This document shows, in pieces, positions 34,590-47,079 of a DNA stretch of 64,000 nucleotides. Each line of letters starts with the position of its first letter. Positions within the stretch are counted from its first letter, which is position 1. Origin of the DNA: Rhizophagus clarus (taxonomy: Eukaryota > Glomeromycota > Glomeromycetes > Glomerales > Glomeraceae); the NCBI GenBank assembly GCA_015698045.1, contig BLAL01000053.1, positions 1,428,501 through 1,492,500 of the forward strand, read 5' to 3'. The translations under genes and the position numbers were made by a program. The notes beneath the pieces are model-generated. The model made no database searches. It was given only the letters and a program-made list of their open reading frames with translations, and was not told the origin of the DNA.

Positions 34590-37295
34590 GCTATCTTTCC
34601 GCAATATTTGAATATTTGCTTGCACAAATTTGCATTGGAAAGTAAATTCCTATATATAAATCCAATGTGATTTTTTTCATACTATATAGCACACCATTCG
34701 AATTTTTAAATATTATTGAATCCGTAATAGAAGATTCTGAGTAACTTGCTGTATTATTAAAAAATTTTAATCATTGAGACAATAAAAAAAGTTTATTTAC
34801 TTCAAGAGGCAGTGCAATTTCCGTCATGTACTGTAGTTATTACTGATACTTAAGTCATGTTTTATTATTTTGGTATTACCGCATAAAATTATAATTTATA
34901 GAATTGAATTTGGGTATTTAATTGATCACACGCAATCGATTTCTTGTAGCTCAATCAAAAAAAGGAAAAAAAGGACAAACGACTTAAAAATTGATCGATC
35001 ATTGATTGATTCTATAAAATTTATTAGAATCTATTAAATTTTATTTTTAAACTTTCAAAAAATTAATTTTAATCTTATCAAATTTATACAAAAGAATCAT
35101 TTGGACCTGAGTCATTATTTTTAGATTGTAGACAGCAATGAACACAAAACAAGAACTCAATTCAGATACAAAGTGTCAGGCCTCCACCTTGACACGATCT
35201 TCAACCTATCATAACAAACATAGGAGTGAATTACATGATAATGTTTGAATATTTACGTTCGCCGTTTTTTGTTCTTGTCCGACATTTTTTTATATAATTC
35301 TTTTCTGAATTAATAATTATAGATAAATGTACAAAAGGTACCTTTTAATTTTAATGTTTTACACAAATATCATATGTTTAATTTGATAATTCACATAAAC
35401 AAACTTCTTTTTATATTTATTCATTATATTACATATTAATATACAGCCCCAGCCCTGTTAGGACTATCATTTTATGCTGTACCAATTATAAACTAATTAA
35501 TATTAGAATCTGAAAAATTGATCATTGATGTCATTTTGGTTCGGATATTAATATTGTTATCATTATTAAGCACACTCATACAATAACATACAAATATTAC
35601 ATTATATTTCTATATGGGTAAATTGATCAATCAATTTTGACAAATTTGATCAATCAAATATCAATCAAAATTCGTTCAATTTTGATCAAGGCTGAAAACT
35701 TATGATCAATTAATTGATTGTCTCAATCAATGATCGATCTTACTCGACTCGATTAAGAACCCTAGTTCACACAATAATGTGTTTTAGTAATTTTAGCAAT
35801 GAACATAAAGTTTAAATGACCTAATTATAAGAAATTATTTTATTCAAATATTTTAGGATAAATTTTGTTGTCTTCATACAATTTTCACGAGTATTGTGCA
35901 ATAACAAGTTTATTAACAAACAGAATATTTCTAACAATTTCGCTATTCACTAATCAAATTTTCGTCCTATTTTGATTTACTACTTAAAATGGTATTTTAA
36001 AGTCAATAGTAGAAATTTTCTGCGTATGAATTTATTATTTTTTGTAGTATTTTTACATTGAATCTCCAAAACATTTGATATTTTATTTGGTTTTGGTCTT
36101 ACACTTTTACTTCAATTTTAATTTTTTTTTTCTTTTTGGAATTGAACGAAACAATTTGAAGGTCTAAAATAACTATCAGGTATTCTTAAATTATTAAATC
36201 AGTTCTAGAATTAATTATCACTTATTCTATATATTTTCCTCAATTTAATGGTTTTATTTGCTTCAATTTACCTGTAATGCTGTTACGCACCAATAATTAT
36301 ACAGATTATTTCCTTCGAACATTGCGGTTTGTTTGTTTATTTCAGATATTATCTTTATTTACTCTACCTTTTAGCTCTGATTTTTTTTTTAAAAGGATAC
36401 GTTTAATATCTTGTGCAATCGATTAAATTTTACTTTTATGTTATTTTGTGAGAGTAAAACCTACAATACGCCTTATTTTGCTAACAGTCAATTCAGTTTC
36501 ACCAAGCATTTATCCAAAATGAATATGATGGAGCAAATGAGCACACACCTGTTACGATTATCAAAGTTTAGTTTCACATTTTTGCAATGCTTTTTAGTCT
36601 GTCTTTTTTATATTTTTTTAGATGTTACTGGCCTAATATCCCTAATTGCCGTTTCAAAATGTTTAGAAGATTTGCGTATATCTAAAATAAATCGTGAACA
36701 ACTGAAGATGATGAGCTGAAATATAGTTTAATGTTTTTCTGATATGAACAGGACGATCTGATATGAACAGGACGATCATAATTCGGTCTTCTAAAGTTGA
36801 AAGCATTTCATTATTCTTTATTGATAATATCTATTTTGTTGAGGTACACTGCTATAAAATGACCTTTAGAACCGAAGTAATAGGAGGTGTGATATACACA
36901 TAATTATACAATAATCTGTATTATATATATTTTTTGCCAAGATTGTGGTTTACATTAAAAATTTTCCAACATCTCGTTATAAACGCCATCAATAAAGAAA
37001 CTCAACCGGTACTTGCCGCAAAAAATAACAGATCCATAAGTTATAGCGGTACACGCCGTTTATTCATGATTTTTGACCAGGACTTCCTGTGTAATATCTA
37101 CGTTCGAAGACGTTACAGAGCTTCGAAAATGAATATGAAAGAATGATGGAAGAAAGCGACGGATAAAAAGGTGATAGAGGAGATGATGAAAATGAAGCGA
37201 AGGAGATGGTAGAGAAGAAACAAAAGTATCATACGAGGAAGAAATAACCGATCAACCTTTCAATAATGAACAAACCCTACCTTTTGCAACTTACG
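34590..37295. other. intergenic, no gene supported
   Basis: A 17-bp inverted pair GATCGATCATTGATTGA/TCAATCAATGATCGATC lies at about 34987 and 35725, with many TTGATCAAT words near the second arm; the two may be ends of an old element of about 750 bp. A 20-bp tandem duplication (CTGATATGAACAGGACGATC, twice) lies at about 36738-36777. The plus frame at 36411-36719 (start TTG, ending EDLRISKINREQLKMMS) has no motif I know and is left out. Confidence 0.4.
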
Positions 37296-37299
37296 TTGG

Positions 37300-38000
37300 T
37301 AGCAGGACATTTCGTCAAAGTCCATTTCACTGAGGCCATTTTGTCGAAGTGATGTTTTGCTCAAGTACCATTTCATTGGATAGCTATTTCGCTGAATGAA
37401 TATTTCGCCGAAAGGACACTTTGTTGATGAACTTCGCCTTTGTCGAAGCCATCTCACCGAATTGAAAAATGATAACGATCAACATTTAATAAAAATTTCA
37501 ATGCGCGCGATCTGCTGATCATCATTTGGAAAGATGCGATCGATCAAAATAAAGTTTTAAACTATTTTTAAAGACTTTTCAGATATAGCCACTTTAACAT
37601 CCAAGTAGCCTAATTTTATTTTATCCTAATTTTCTTTATTAGTTTTGTAATGATTTTTCAATTAATAATTGAAATTAAATAAATTTCATTTTCTTCATAA
37701 CTATCTTCTACATTAATTGTTAAATTATTCGGTCATCATTAGTCTAAAAAAAGAAAGATAATTAAGCAAAATGTACAGCAATTCTGAAATTTGTATAAAA
37801 AAGAAAATTAAAACTTCACAATCATTACATTTTTAGCAAAATGTCCATTTGATAAAATGGCTTCGGAAAAATGGATGATTCGAACAAAAGGATTTGGTGA
37901 AATTTCCATTCAGCAAAATGTCCCTTCGGTGAATCCTCTTTTCGGCAAAATAGCTTCGGCGAAATTGGTTTTGGTGAAGCTGTTTCGATGAAATGTACCG
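37300..38000. mobile_element. foldback-type element with repeated ends
   Basis: The left block (37304-37460) is made of many loose copies of ATTTCGYCGAAG-type words, for example TATTTCGCCGAAAGGACA. The right block (37834-37997) has the same words in reverse orientation (AGCAAAATGTCC, TTCGGCGAAATTGG). The outer ends TACGTTGGTAGCAGGACAT and, in reverse, TACGGTACATTTCATCG are similar. About 370 bp of ordinary AT-rich DNA lies between. Long inverted ends built from short tandem repeats are the hallmark of foldback elements. No transposase is present. Confidence 0.6.
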
Positions 38001-38419
38001 TAATCGTTAATAAATGAGCTTATCAGTAATAAGATGGCATTATGACTTTCAGTTTATTTTTGTTGATGACTAATCTGAATCGGAAATGCTCGGCTCGAAA
38101 TAATAGCTTGATCAAAACAAACAAGGATCGTATAATAATTTTATTAAAATAACTTTCCAATCTAAGAAATATAATGTGGAAATAGCAACTCATAGAATTT
38201 AGACTATAATAAATGAGATCATTTAGATGAAATGGTCACGTGAACATTGAAAATTTTTTCGTCATTTGGTTACACATAATCAGCCAACGTAATGAAATTC
38301 ACACAAATTTCCAATTATAGTATGCCAATCATTTAATTGTCTATAAATTAATATGTTCGGTAACTTTCTTTCTCAAATCCTTTCGTTATTTTTTTAATAA
38401 ATAATAATACAAAAAAGAA

Positions 38420-39925
38420 ATGGATCAAAGATTATATTCGGGAATTTTAAGAAATTTCGAAAATTTATTAACATCAAAGAAGAATTATGATGTTATTATT
38501 CAGGCTGGTGAAGAACCTAACCAAAGAGAACTTTATGCCCATTCTACTGTACTTCGTTGTCAATCAAATTATTTTGATATAGCTTTCTCTTCTAGTTGGG
38601 CCGAAAAAAGGAATGGAAAATTTTTCTTCAAGAAACCAAATATTTCTCCATATATTATTGAGGCTATTCTCAGGTTTGTGAATACTTGTAATGGTGATTT
38701 TAATATAACGAAAAAAAAAAAGAATTATTAGTTAATACGAATTATTAAACCTTTTCTTTCTTCGTTTAGATATTTATATTGTGGAATGATAGACTTAAAC
38801 GCAAGGCCTGGGACATATATTTTAAATTTATTGGTTGCTACAGATGAATTGGATTTACATTCACTCGGTGAATATGTTCAAGATTATTTTATAAAGTTTC
38901 AATATAAATTCTTAAAAAATGATCCTATTGCAATACTTGAAATCATTTTTAAACATGAAACTTTTACAAAATTAAAGGATTATTTTTTAGAAATAATTTG
39001 TCAAGAATCAGACATCTTGTTTGGAACTGATAAAATTTCAGCTTTACCAGCACAAATATTAGAAACATTACTTTTACGAGATGATCTCGCATTAGATGAA
39101 ATTGAAGTATGGAATAATTTGATTACATGGACTCATGCACAACAGCCTACCGTTAAGAAAGACCCATACAAATGGACTAACGAGGAATTAACATTAATGG
39201 CAAAAACATTATCTAAATTTATTCCGTTAATTAGATTTCATGATATTAGTTCAAAGGAATTTTTCCATAAAGTATTACCTTATCAATATTTACTTCCAGA
39301 AAGATTAAGACAAGAAATTTTACGATTTTATTTGGTTGGAGACATTAGGCAAATAGGAACATTACCATCAAGGACCTTGTGTAATGCTGATGAACTTGAT
39401 TCTAATATTATTAATGCGAAATACCTGGCATTGTTTGCACGTTGGATGGATAAAAAAGATAAAGTTTTAAAAAGAATGTCACAAAATTTTAACCTTATTT
39501 TAAGGGGTAGCAGAGATGGTTTTGATGCTGATACTTTTCATTTAAAATGTGATAACAAAGGTGCAACGATTGTAGTTGCTAAAATTAAAGAAACAAATAA
39601 AATAGTTGGAGGGTATAATCCACTTGATTGGGAAGGACTATCTCTTAAAAGTACACCGGATAGTTTTATATTTTTATTTGAAAGTTGTGATGATGTTAAT
39701 GCAGGTAAGATTGGTAGAGTGAGAGAGTCATCAAATGCTATTGTTTGTGATCCTTCGTGGGGACCTCTTTTTGGTAATTATAATAATGGTAGCAATGATC
39801 TAACTATGAATGCATACGGAAAGTGGACTTCTGCCACGAATGCTTATCCAAATATCAATGTTCCAAGGAAATTCGATGTTGAAGATTATGAAGTTTATCA
39901 AGTAGTTTATCAAGTAGACAATTAA
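38420..39925 (+). CDS. BTB-BACK-TLDc protein 11 (plus array, distal)
   Basis: Exons 38420-38673 and 38770-39925, with a 96-bp GT-AG phase-2 intron, give 469 residues. It starts MDQRLYSGILRNFENLL. BTB core YDVIIQAGEE and AHSTVLRCQSNYF; BACK EIEVWNNLITWTHAQQ; TLDc ILRGSRDGFD, KGATIVVAKIKE and VGGYNPLDWEG, ending EDYEVYQVVYQVDN, a slightly extended tail in which YQV is repeated. It shares features of both the plus array and the outlying genes 12 and 14 (RGSRDGF). It is the last plus-strand member; an upstream gap of 3.8 kb separates it from gene 10. Confidence 0.95.
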
Positions 39926-42897
39926 AACTTATTTATAGTAAGACATAGTTTTGGTTTATTTATTTGCTGCTATTATATTATTATTATGTAAAATAATAAA
40001 ATAGTGCGACAAACAATAGGTTTAAATAAAATTATTTTATAAAAAATTACTTTTTTCTTTTTTTAAGAAAAAATGAAAATTCTAGATGATGAATATTAAT
40101 AAAAGTAAGGAACAATTTAAGTTCAACTTTTTTTCTTTCATTGTTTTATCCTTATCAGTTTCAAATAACAAATTGGATTAATTAATAAATACAGTATATA
40201 TCAATATACTGTATTCATTATTCTTTAAATTTGATAGTTTTCTAATTTAAACAAATGAATTCTTAGACGATTAAAATCATTTTATTGAATGCTTCATTAA
40301 GAAATATAATAATTAATCCGTTAATATAAATAATGTAGTTCAACCTTGTAATTTCACAAAATTTTTTGATCTAATAAAGTTAATTATTTTTATGATATTT
40401 TCAAAAAGATTTATAATTAGTATATTAACCTATTGATATTTTATTATCTATCATCATTCTTTAGAATAAAAACTCAGATATATTATTAATAGTATAAAAT
40501 ATTTCAAAACAACGCATGTCTATTACAGAATAATCATCGCGAACTGTTGCAAGAACTAAAAGAAAAATATTTTTTTGGATAAAGATATTGATACCACTAC
40601 AGCACTATAGCCTACAGTAATACACACGACAACAGCAGCACCATTGCCAAATACTAACAAAAAAATATTCGGATTATCCTGTTAGTCAACGAGTTGACAT
40701 GCCTGTCAAAGTTCGACACAATATGATAATTATTTGCAATATTAAGACATTTTGCAGCAACTTCTAATATTCCTTGATTTAAATATTGGCATGTAACTAT
40801 CTAAACCTATTTAATTGTTAATAGCCTAATATCATGACTAAATTTAATTTTAAATATAGATTCTATGATTATACATAAACTTCAAAATAGCTCTTTCATA
40901 CAAATATAATTCTTGTATTCCAGCAAACTTAATTAAACTTATATGTAATTAGAATTTGTTTATACAAGAAAGAGCTTACAATTAATTTAGATGAAAAATT
41001 GAAGTTATATTTTATAGAAATTTTTAAATATAATTTATTAATCATATATCTGTTATAAAATTACACAATTGGAGATGGCATAAGGTTTTAAAATTTAAAA
41101 CTTCTAGTAACAAGATTGGCATAATTTACTTGCACTAAGCCGAAGAATGATAACTTCTCAAAAAGTACAAATAAAATTTTCCAGAAGCATCACCCGAATC
41201 CTTTAAAATTAGTAGCGAGATTGTTAAGACTCAATATTTTTGTAACTAACTTGCCTTTTTTGGTAAACTATATGAAAGTAATATATTATTATTTTACAAT
41301 TCTAACCTAAAATCCAAAAATTTGGAGAGTTATTCTGATAGGTGATGATTAGTTTAAGCAATAGACATTAGATATATCCAATAATAATAGTTCAAATAGT
41401 GTGATGATTATATGAGAGACAAATTTAGTAATATATAGCAAAAATAGTTTTGTCAAGCAGCATTAAAATATTTTTTATAAAGGGTAATGATATAATAATG
41501 AGTAATTAAATTAACTACCTAGGAAAAATGATAATACATTATAATAGTTTACTATTCATCATCACAAAATATTTTTGTGTCAAATTTAATTAGGAAAATA
41601 ATACATTATAAAAGTACTATATTAGTTACTACAATAACAAATAGAGATGAAAGATTTTTCATAATATGATTATTTACCAAAAAAGTATTTTTCTTTTGTT
41701 AGAATCTGAACATATTGGGAACTGAGAGGAGGAAGACATGATTAGGAGAATTTTATTAGTTGAAAACTTTAGAGACTTTTTTAATGTGGAAGAAAATTTT
41801 TTTCATAAGGAATTGCAGATTTTTTATAACTTTTTTTATAACTTTATTTTAAACAAAAACAAATTTTTTTTACTTTTTTTTTAATCGTCAGACAAAAACA
41901 GTCGACTAACATAAGAAACAACAAATGGTGATCATTGGGTAAAATTATTAATATATCTGGATTATTTAGTATCTTTTATACTGAAGTACAAAACTTTTCT
42001 TGTATTTGTTTCCAAATATTGATGTCTTAATGGTGGTATATCTGGCTTGCAAAATTATCTTTCAAAAATAATATAAGCATTATTTCAATACATTATTAAA
42101 ATTTACCTCATATTTTCTATAATTAAATTTTGTTTAATAGCCTTCTTGAATATTTCTTTATATTTAACATTTTGTATATAAAAAATCTTCTTGTCATAAT
42201 AATCCATTATTTTACGATCTCATAAAAATACTTGTCAAGAAAAGCCTTTCCGAATATTATCATGAGCAGGAAAAACATTTACCCACCTAAAGGAATCAGG
42301 CTAATGAAGTAGATAATTTAGTCTTACGAAGCTTTAGTTTGTTTTAAAATACGAGCACATTGTAATAACTCCTATTGTGAAAAAAAATAGATAAATCTAC
42401 ATCATTATTAACTACACATGTATTTGTGTTTTGTTAATATTGGATTTCAATATTACATTTTATAAAAATAGGGCCATGTATTTCTCTGAATATATATCAA
42501 TAATCATGAAGTTATATTTATTATTATAAATTTATAATAACAATATCATATCATTATTATTTATTTGGTTACTTAAAACCATTTTATAATAAACTGAAAA
42601 TTAAAATATAAACTTATTTTTTATTAGTTTTGAAAATGACAAAGATAAGCCATTTATATCTTGAATAGAAAACTACAAAAATCAGCCTAGGGATCAATTT
42701 AACATATATTGACTATAATTTAAAGAAGAATTTTGTAAAAATATACCATGGGAATCAGTCTTGGATATAATCGGGTCGTAGATTATCATCAAATGATTTA
42801 AATTTATTAAATTTTACTTATTTATTTTATCTAAAATCTAACAATTTCATTTCAAAGTAACACACAATATATATAAATAATGAAAAATAAATAGTTA
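39926..42897. other. gene-free stretch of about 3 kb
   Basis: AT-rich throughout. I found no open frame with motifs, no relic of the BTB-TLDc family and no element with clear ends. ACAACAGCAGCACC-type words near 40630 and a slightly more complex stretch near 41710-41770 are the only departures from plain AT-rich sequence. Confidence 0.45.
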
Positions 42898-44402
42898 TTA
42901 ATTATAAAATTTTAAAGATACTTGAAAAACTTCATAATCATCAATTTCAAAATTTCTTGGAATGTTAAGATTAGGATAAGAATTTGTTACAGAACTCCAT
43001 TCACCATGTTCAGTCATCATTATATCATTACTACCAAGGTTATAAGATCCAAAAAGTGGTCCATAATTACTATAACAACGTACTGCATATTCCGGTTGTA
43101 ATACTCTACCTATTCTACCCGTGGTAATAATATTCTGATTTCCAAATGTATATATAAAACTCTCTGATGTAGTTTTATCTCCATTTCCATTCCAATCAAG
43201 TGGATTATATCCTCCAATTATTCGATTACTTCCTTTAATTTTAGCAACTATAATTGTTGCTCCTTTATCATCACATTTTTCATGAAATGTGTTCGCATTA
43301 AATCCATCCCTACTTCCTCGTAAAATAAGATTAAATTTGTACGGTATTTTTGTTAATATTACATCTGCATCTGCAATCCAACTCGAAAATAATGCTAAAT
43401 GATTTGTTTTTATAAGAATCGAATCTATTGTACAAAAGGATCTTGATTGTAATGTTCCTAATGGTTTCATATCTGCAGCATAATGAAATTGCCAAATGTC
43501 TTGACTTAATCTTTCTGGTAATAACCCTTGATAAGGGTATATTTTTTGATAATATTCTGCTGTATTAATATCTTGAAATCTAATTAACGGAATAAACCTT
43601 GATACTGTCCTTTGCATTAATGCTGCTTCATCGCTTGTCCACTTGGAAGGATCTTTATTAACTGTTGGTTGTTGTTCATGAGCCCACGTAATCAATTTAT
43701 CCCATGCATCAATCTCATTTAAGGCAAGATCTTCTCGTACAAGTATTGATTCTAATATATGCGCTGGTATTCTCGATATATGATTTATTCCAAGTATAAT
43801 ATCTGGTTCTTGGCAAATCACTTTTAAAAAATGATCTTTTAATGTTGTAAGAGATTCATATTGATAAATAATTACAAGAATTCCAACCGGATCCTTTTTA
43901 AAGATTTCTTTTTGATCATGAAATAAATATAATTGATTCTCGTTTACAAAATCTTGAATATATTCACTGAGTGTATGCAAACTCAATTCATCCGCAGCAA
44001 CCAATAACTTCAAAATATCTGGTCCGTCCTTACTATTTAAATCCATATGTCCACAATATAAATATCTAAATATATATATATATATATATATTAATAATAA
44101 ATAAATAATATTTAAAATTCTATTTAATATTGTATTATTATAAAACTAATTATTTGCTATGCTTACCTGAGTACAGCTTCAAAGATATGCGGAGAAATAT
44201 TTGGGATCCTAAAAGTATAATTACCATTTTTAAACTCCGTATCGAAAAAACTTGATTGACAACAAAGTATAGCGGAATGAGCGTAAATTTCTTTTTGATT
44301 TAATCCTTCACCAGCTTGTATGATAACATCATAATCCTTTTTTGTTTCAAATAAATTTTCGAAATTTTTTAAAATTTCTAAGCATAATGTTGGTTCTTCC
44401 AT
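42898..44402 (-). CDS. BTB-BACK-TLDc protein 12 (outlying, shortened BTB)
   Basis: Exons 44402-44167 and 44065-42898 on the minus strand, with a 101-bp GT-AG phase-2 intron containing a TA microsatellite, give 467 residues. It starts MEEPTLCLEILKNFENLFET. The BTB core keeps YDVIIQAGEG and AHSAILCCQSSFF but is six residues shorter than its relatives at the SxNWAEK stretch (FFDTEFKNGNYTF). BACK has EIDAWDKLITWAHEQQ; TLDc has ILRGSRDGFN, KGATIIVAKIKG and IIGGYNPLDWNG, ending DDYEVFQVSLKFYN. Its ATG abuts a long A run on the coding strand. It is divergently placed to gene 13 with 622 bp between the starts. Confidence 0.94.
44069..44091. repeat. TA microsatellite in the intron of gene 12
   Basis: About eleven TA units lie inside the intron 44066-44166, right next to the splice acceptor. 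Its length could vary between isolates. Confidence 0.85.
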
Positions 44403-45024
44403 TTTTTTTTTAAAAAAAAACGGAGAATTTTTTTTTTTTTTTTTTTTTTTTAGAAAGAATGACAACAAAATTTATAGACGAATAAAAATGGTTTATATTA
44501 CGGAATTTGGAATATTTTGAAACAATAAATACTTAAGTCGTGTAATTATATAAGCAATGTTATCTTTTATTCTGTACAATGTACGTTAGAATGGTACATT
44601 GAATGTTGGGCTGATTGTGTGTAACCACAGACAAACTCAGATTTATATAAACGCAGCATATTTACAAAAACCTTATCTCTTATATCTCCGAACCATTTTC
44701 AAAATAAAATGGATAAATTATATCAGATTAAATAATATAAATTTGGTAAAATCCAGTTGAACCCAAGTGATTATTAGTTAAAAATATTATTTCATGGTCG
44801 TGCTAAAAAGGACATTTTGGATGATCTACAATCTACACGTCATCTCTTTTAACGTGACGCGTCCTCATATTTTAAACTCTCATCATCCTTTTCAGAATAA
44901 AAGGAGATAAATTAAAATGATTCTTTTCAAACCTTCAAACTTACTTCTTTATTTCTCAAAAAAAAAAATACTTTTACATTAATAAAAATTTTTTTTTTTT
45001 TTTATAACAAGAAAAAAAAAAAAA

Positions 45025-46834
45025 ATGTTATTAGGAGGATTTTCGTTAGAATTATTGGTAGACGGAAAGTTACTTAAAGAGTATAGCGAACCTATTGATA
45101 AAAGAACTGTATGTATATATTCAATATTTTCATATTTAAGTTTATAATTTTTTTTTTTGGTATTTAATAATTTTTAATACTTTTAAATATTATTAGACGA
45201 CAACGGGTGCTTCATATGTACTCGATCAAAAAACTGGAGAAAAAGTCGAAAGGTTAAGTATTATTTATTTATTTATTTATTTATTTTGAAAGATTATTTA
45301 TTAAGCACTATCAAAGTCACTAATCTTAATTATTGTAACCTATAGTGATCAAACGTTTTATGCAGCGGTTGAACAATTAGATAAAAATTATGAAATACTA
45401 TTTGGAGCTAAAAAAGAATTATTTGCTACAGGAGAACAATCTTCCGTTATTTCTTTTCGAACAAAAATTTATGTTGATGGTCAATTGGATCGCTCTTTGA
45501 GATTAATTAATAAAGCTGTTAAAATGAAGAAAGATGGATTCATTGGCGAAAAAAGAAAGAAAACTGCTTTAATGTTTGATCTTTCTAAATGGTTGGAAAA
45601 TGATAGCGAAAATGTTGAAAAAGATAAAACTCAAAATAATGATGATGCGAAGGAAGATACTAAGAACGATGATGACAATGAATTGAGTAATGAAAAGTCA
45701 GTTCAAAGTAAATTTGGGCATGGTGCTGTATCAGTTTACTTCTTCAATGCTAAAGACTTTGATAAAAATGAAACTGGAAATCCTATGCCATTGGCTGCGT
45801 TACATTTACATTATCGACCAACACAATGGCTCCTAGCAAAAAATTTTCTTGCCAAGGAAGAACCAATTGAGATCTTTGATGAGACTCAAGTAATAAAGGA
45901 AGTTGATGATACGGTTCAGCAAAACGTTCAACAAGTCAAGCCTCATCCTAGAAAATACAAAAATATGAACGATCATCTTGATGATGATGACTGCGATATT
46001 TCAGAATGGACAGGAAAATTAAATCTGGATGATGAACAAGATGTCGTTGAAGAGAACCAAGAAACGAAGAAAAAATCTCGTGGTAGAAGGAAGAAGAATG
46101 TTGAGAAGGTAAAGAATGAAATAGAAGAATCTGCTGATAATGATTGTGATACGATGAATGATGTACAGGAAGTTATTGAAGAGAACCAAGGGGCGAAGAA
46201 AAAATCACGTGGTAGAAAAGAGAAAAAGAATGTTGAGAAGGCAAAGAATGAAATAGAAGAATCTGCTGATAATGATTGTGATACCGTGAATGATGTACAA
46301 GAAGTTATTGGAGAAAATCAAGGAGCGAAGAAACAATCACGTGATAGAAAAGAGAAAAAGAATGTTGAGAAGGCAATGAATGAAATGGAAGAATCTGCTG
46401 ATAATGATTGTGATACGGTGAATGATGTACAAGAAGTTATTGAAGAAAATCAAGGAGCGAAGAAAAAATCTCGTGGTAGAAAAGAGAAAAAGAATGATGA
46501 GAAGGTAAAGAATGAAATGGAAGAACCTGTTGATAACAATTGTCAAGGAAAGTTAGATCTGAATGATGTACAAGAAGTTATTGAAGAGAACCAGGGAGTG
46601 AAAAAATCTCGCGGTAAAAAGGAGAAAAAGAATAATGAGGAAGTAAATAAAGAAATAGAAGAATCTGTTGAGAATGATATTGATATTTCGGAATTGACAG
46701 AAAAACTAACTTTAGATGTCACACGACAAGCTGTTGAAAAGAACCAAGAAACGAAGAAAAAATCTCGTGATAAAAAAGAAAAGAATGTTGGGAGTGTGGC
46801 TACATACCGGTATAATTTGAGGCCAAGAAAATAA
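45025..46834 (+). CDS. three-exon gene: conserved N-terminal region plus charged repeat tail
   Basis: Exons 45025-45108, 45197-45252 and 45346-46834 join in phases 0 and 2 with GT-AG introns of 88 and 93 bp, giving 542 residues. The first 240 or so residues (starting MLLGGFSLELLVDGK, later KIYVDGQLDRSLRLINKA and GAVSVYFFNAKDF) have alternating hydrophobic strands. They loosely resemble the fungal DUF7918 fold, which is a guess. From residue 277 on there are about six copies of a 43-47 residue unit built on VxEENQxxKKKSRGRKEKKN and EIEESxDNDxD, alternating basic and acidic runs. The protein ends YRYNLRPRK, a tail I associate with chromatin or transposon-related proteins. The charge pattern suggests a nuclear or nucleic-acid-associated protein. 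The gene is unrelated to its BTB-TLDc neighbours. Confidence 0.85.
46034..46800 (+). repeat. coding tandem repeat of about 132-150 bp
   Basis: About six in-frame copies of a unit of roughly 132 bp (longer in the later copies) make up the second half of the gene at 45025-46834. The middle copies, between about 46160 and 46530, are close to identical at the DNA level, showing recent expansion or homogenisation. The outer copies are more diverged. Confidence 0.9.
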
Positions 46835-47079
46835 GATAGAGTTAATAGTTCGTAAAAATTTCTATAAATATGTACCTTAATAAACCGTCGTACTGTACAA
46901 TATAAATTTGCTCATAGTATCTGCACACGTAGTATATTTATATATATCAACATTTTTTTATTTATATATAATATAATTTTATACAAGAAAAATGAAAAAC
47001 GAATAAAATATCAGTTCAGTAAATAAATATGAAGTACAATAATTTTATGGTAGAGAAATATCTATTGCTACACTATCTG

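Noticed and set aside
36411..36719. 102-codon plus frame
   Set aside because: Starts at TTG, has no recognisable motif and no supporting copy or splice partner.
46337..46546. Hydrophobic minus-strand frame inside gene 13
   Set aside because: Shadow of the Lys/Glu/Asn repeat read in antisense.
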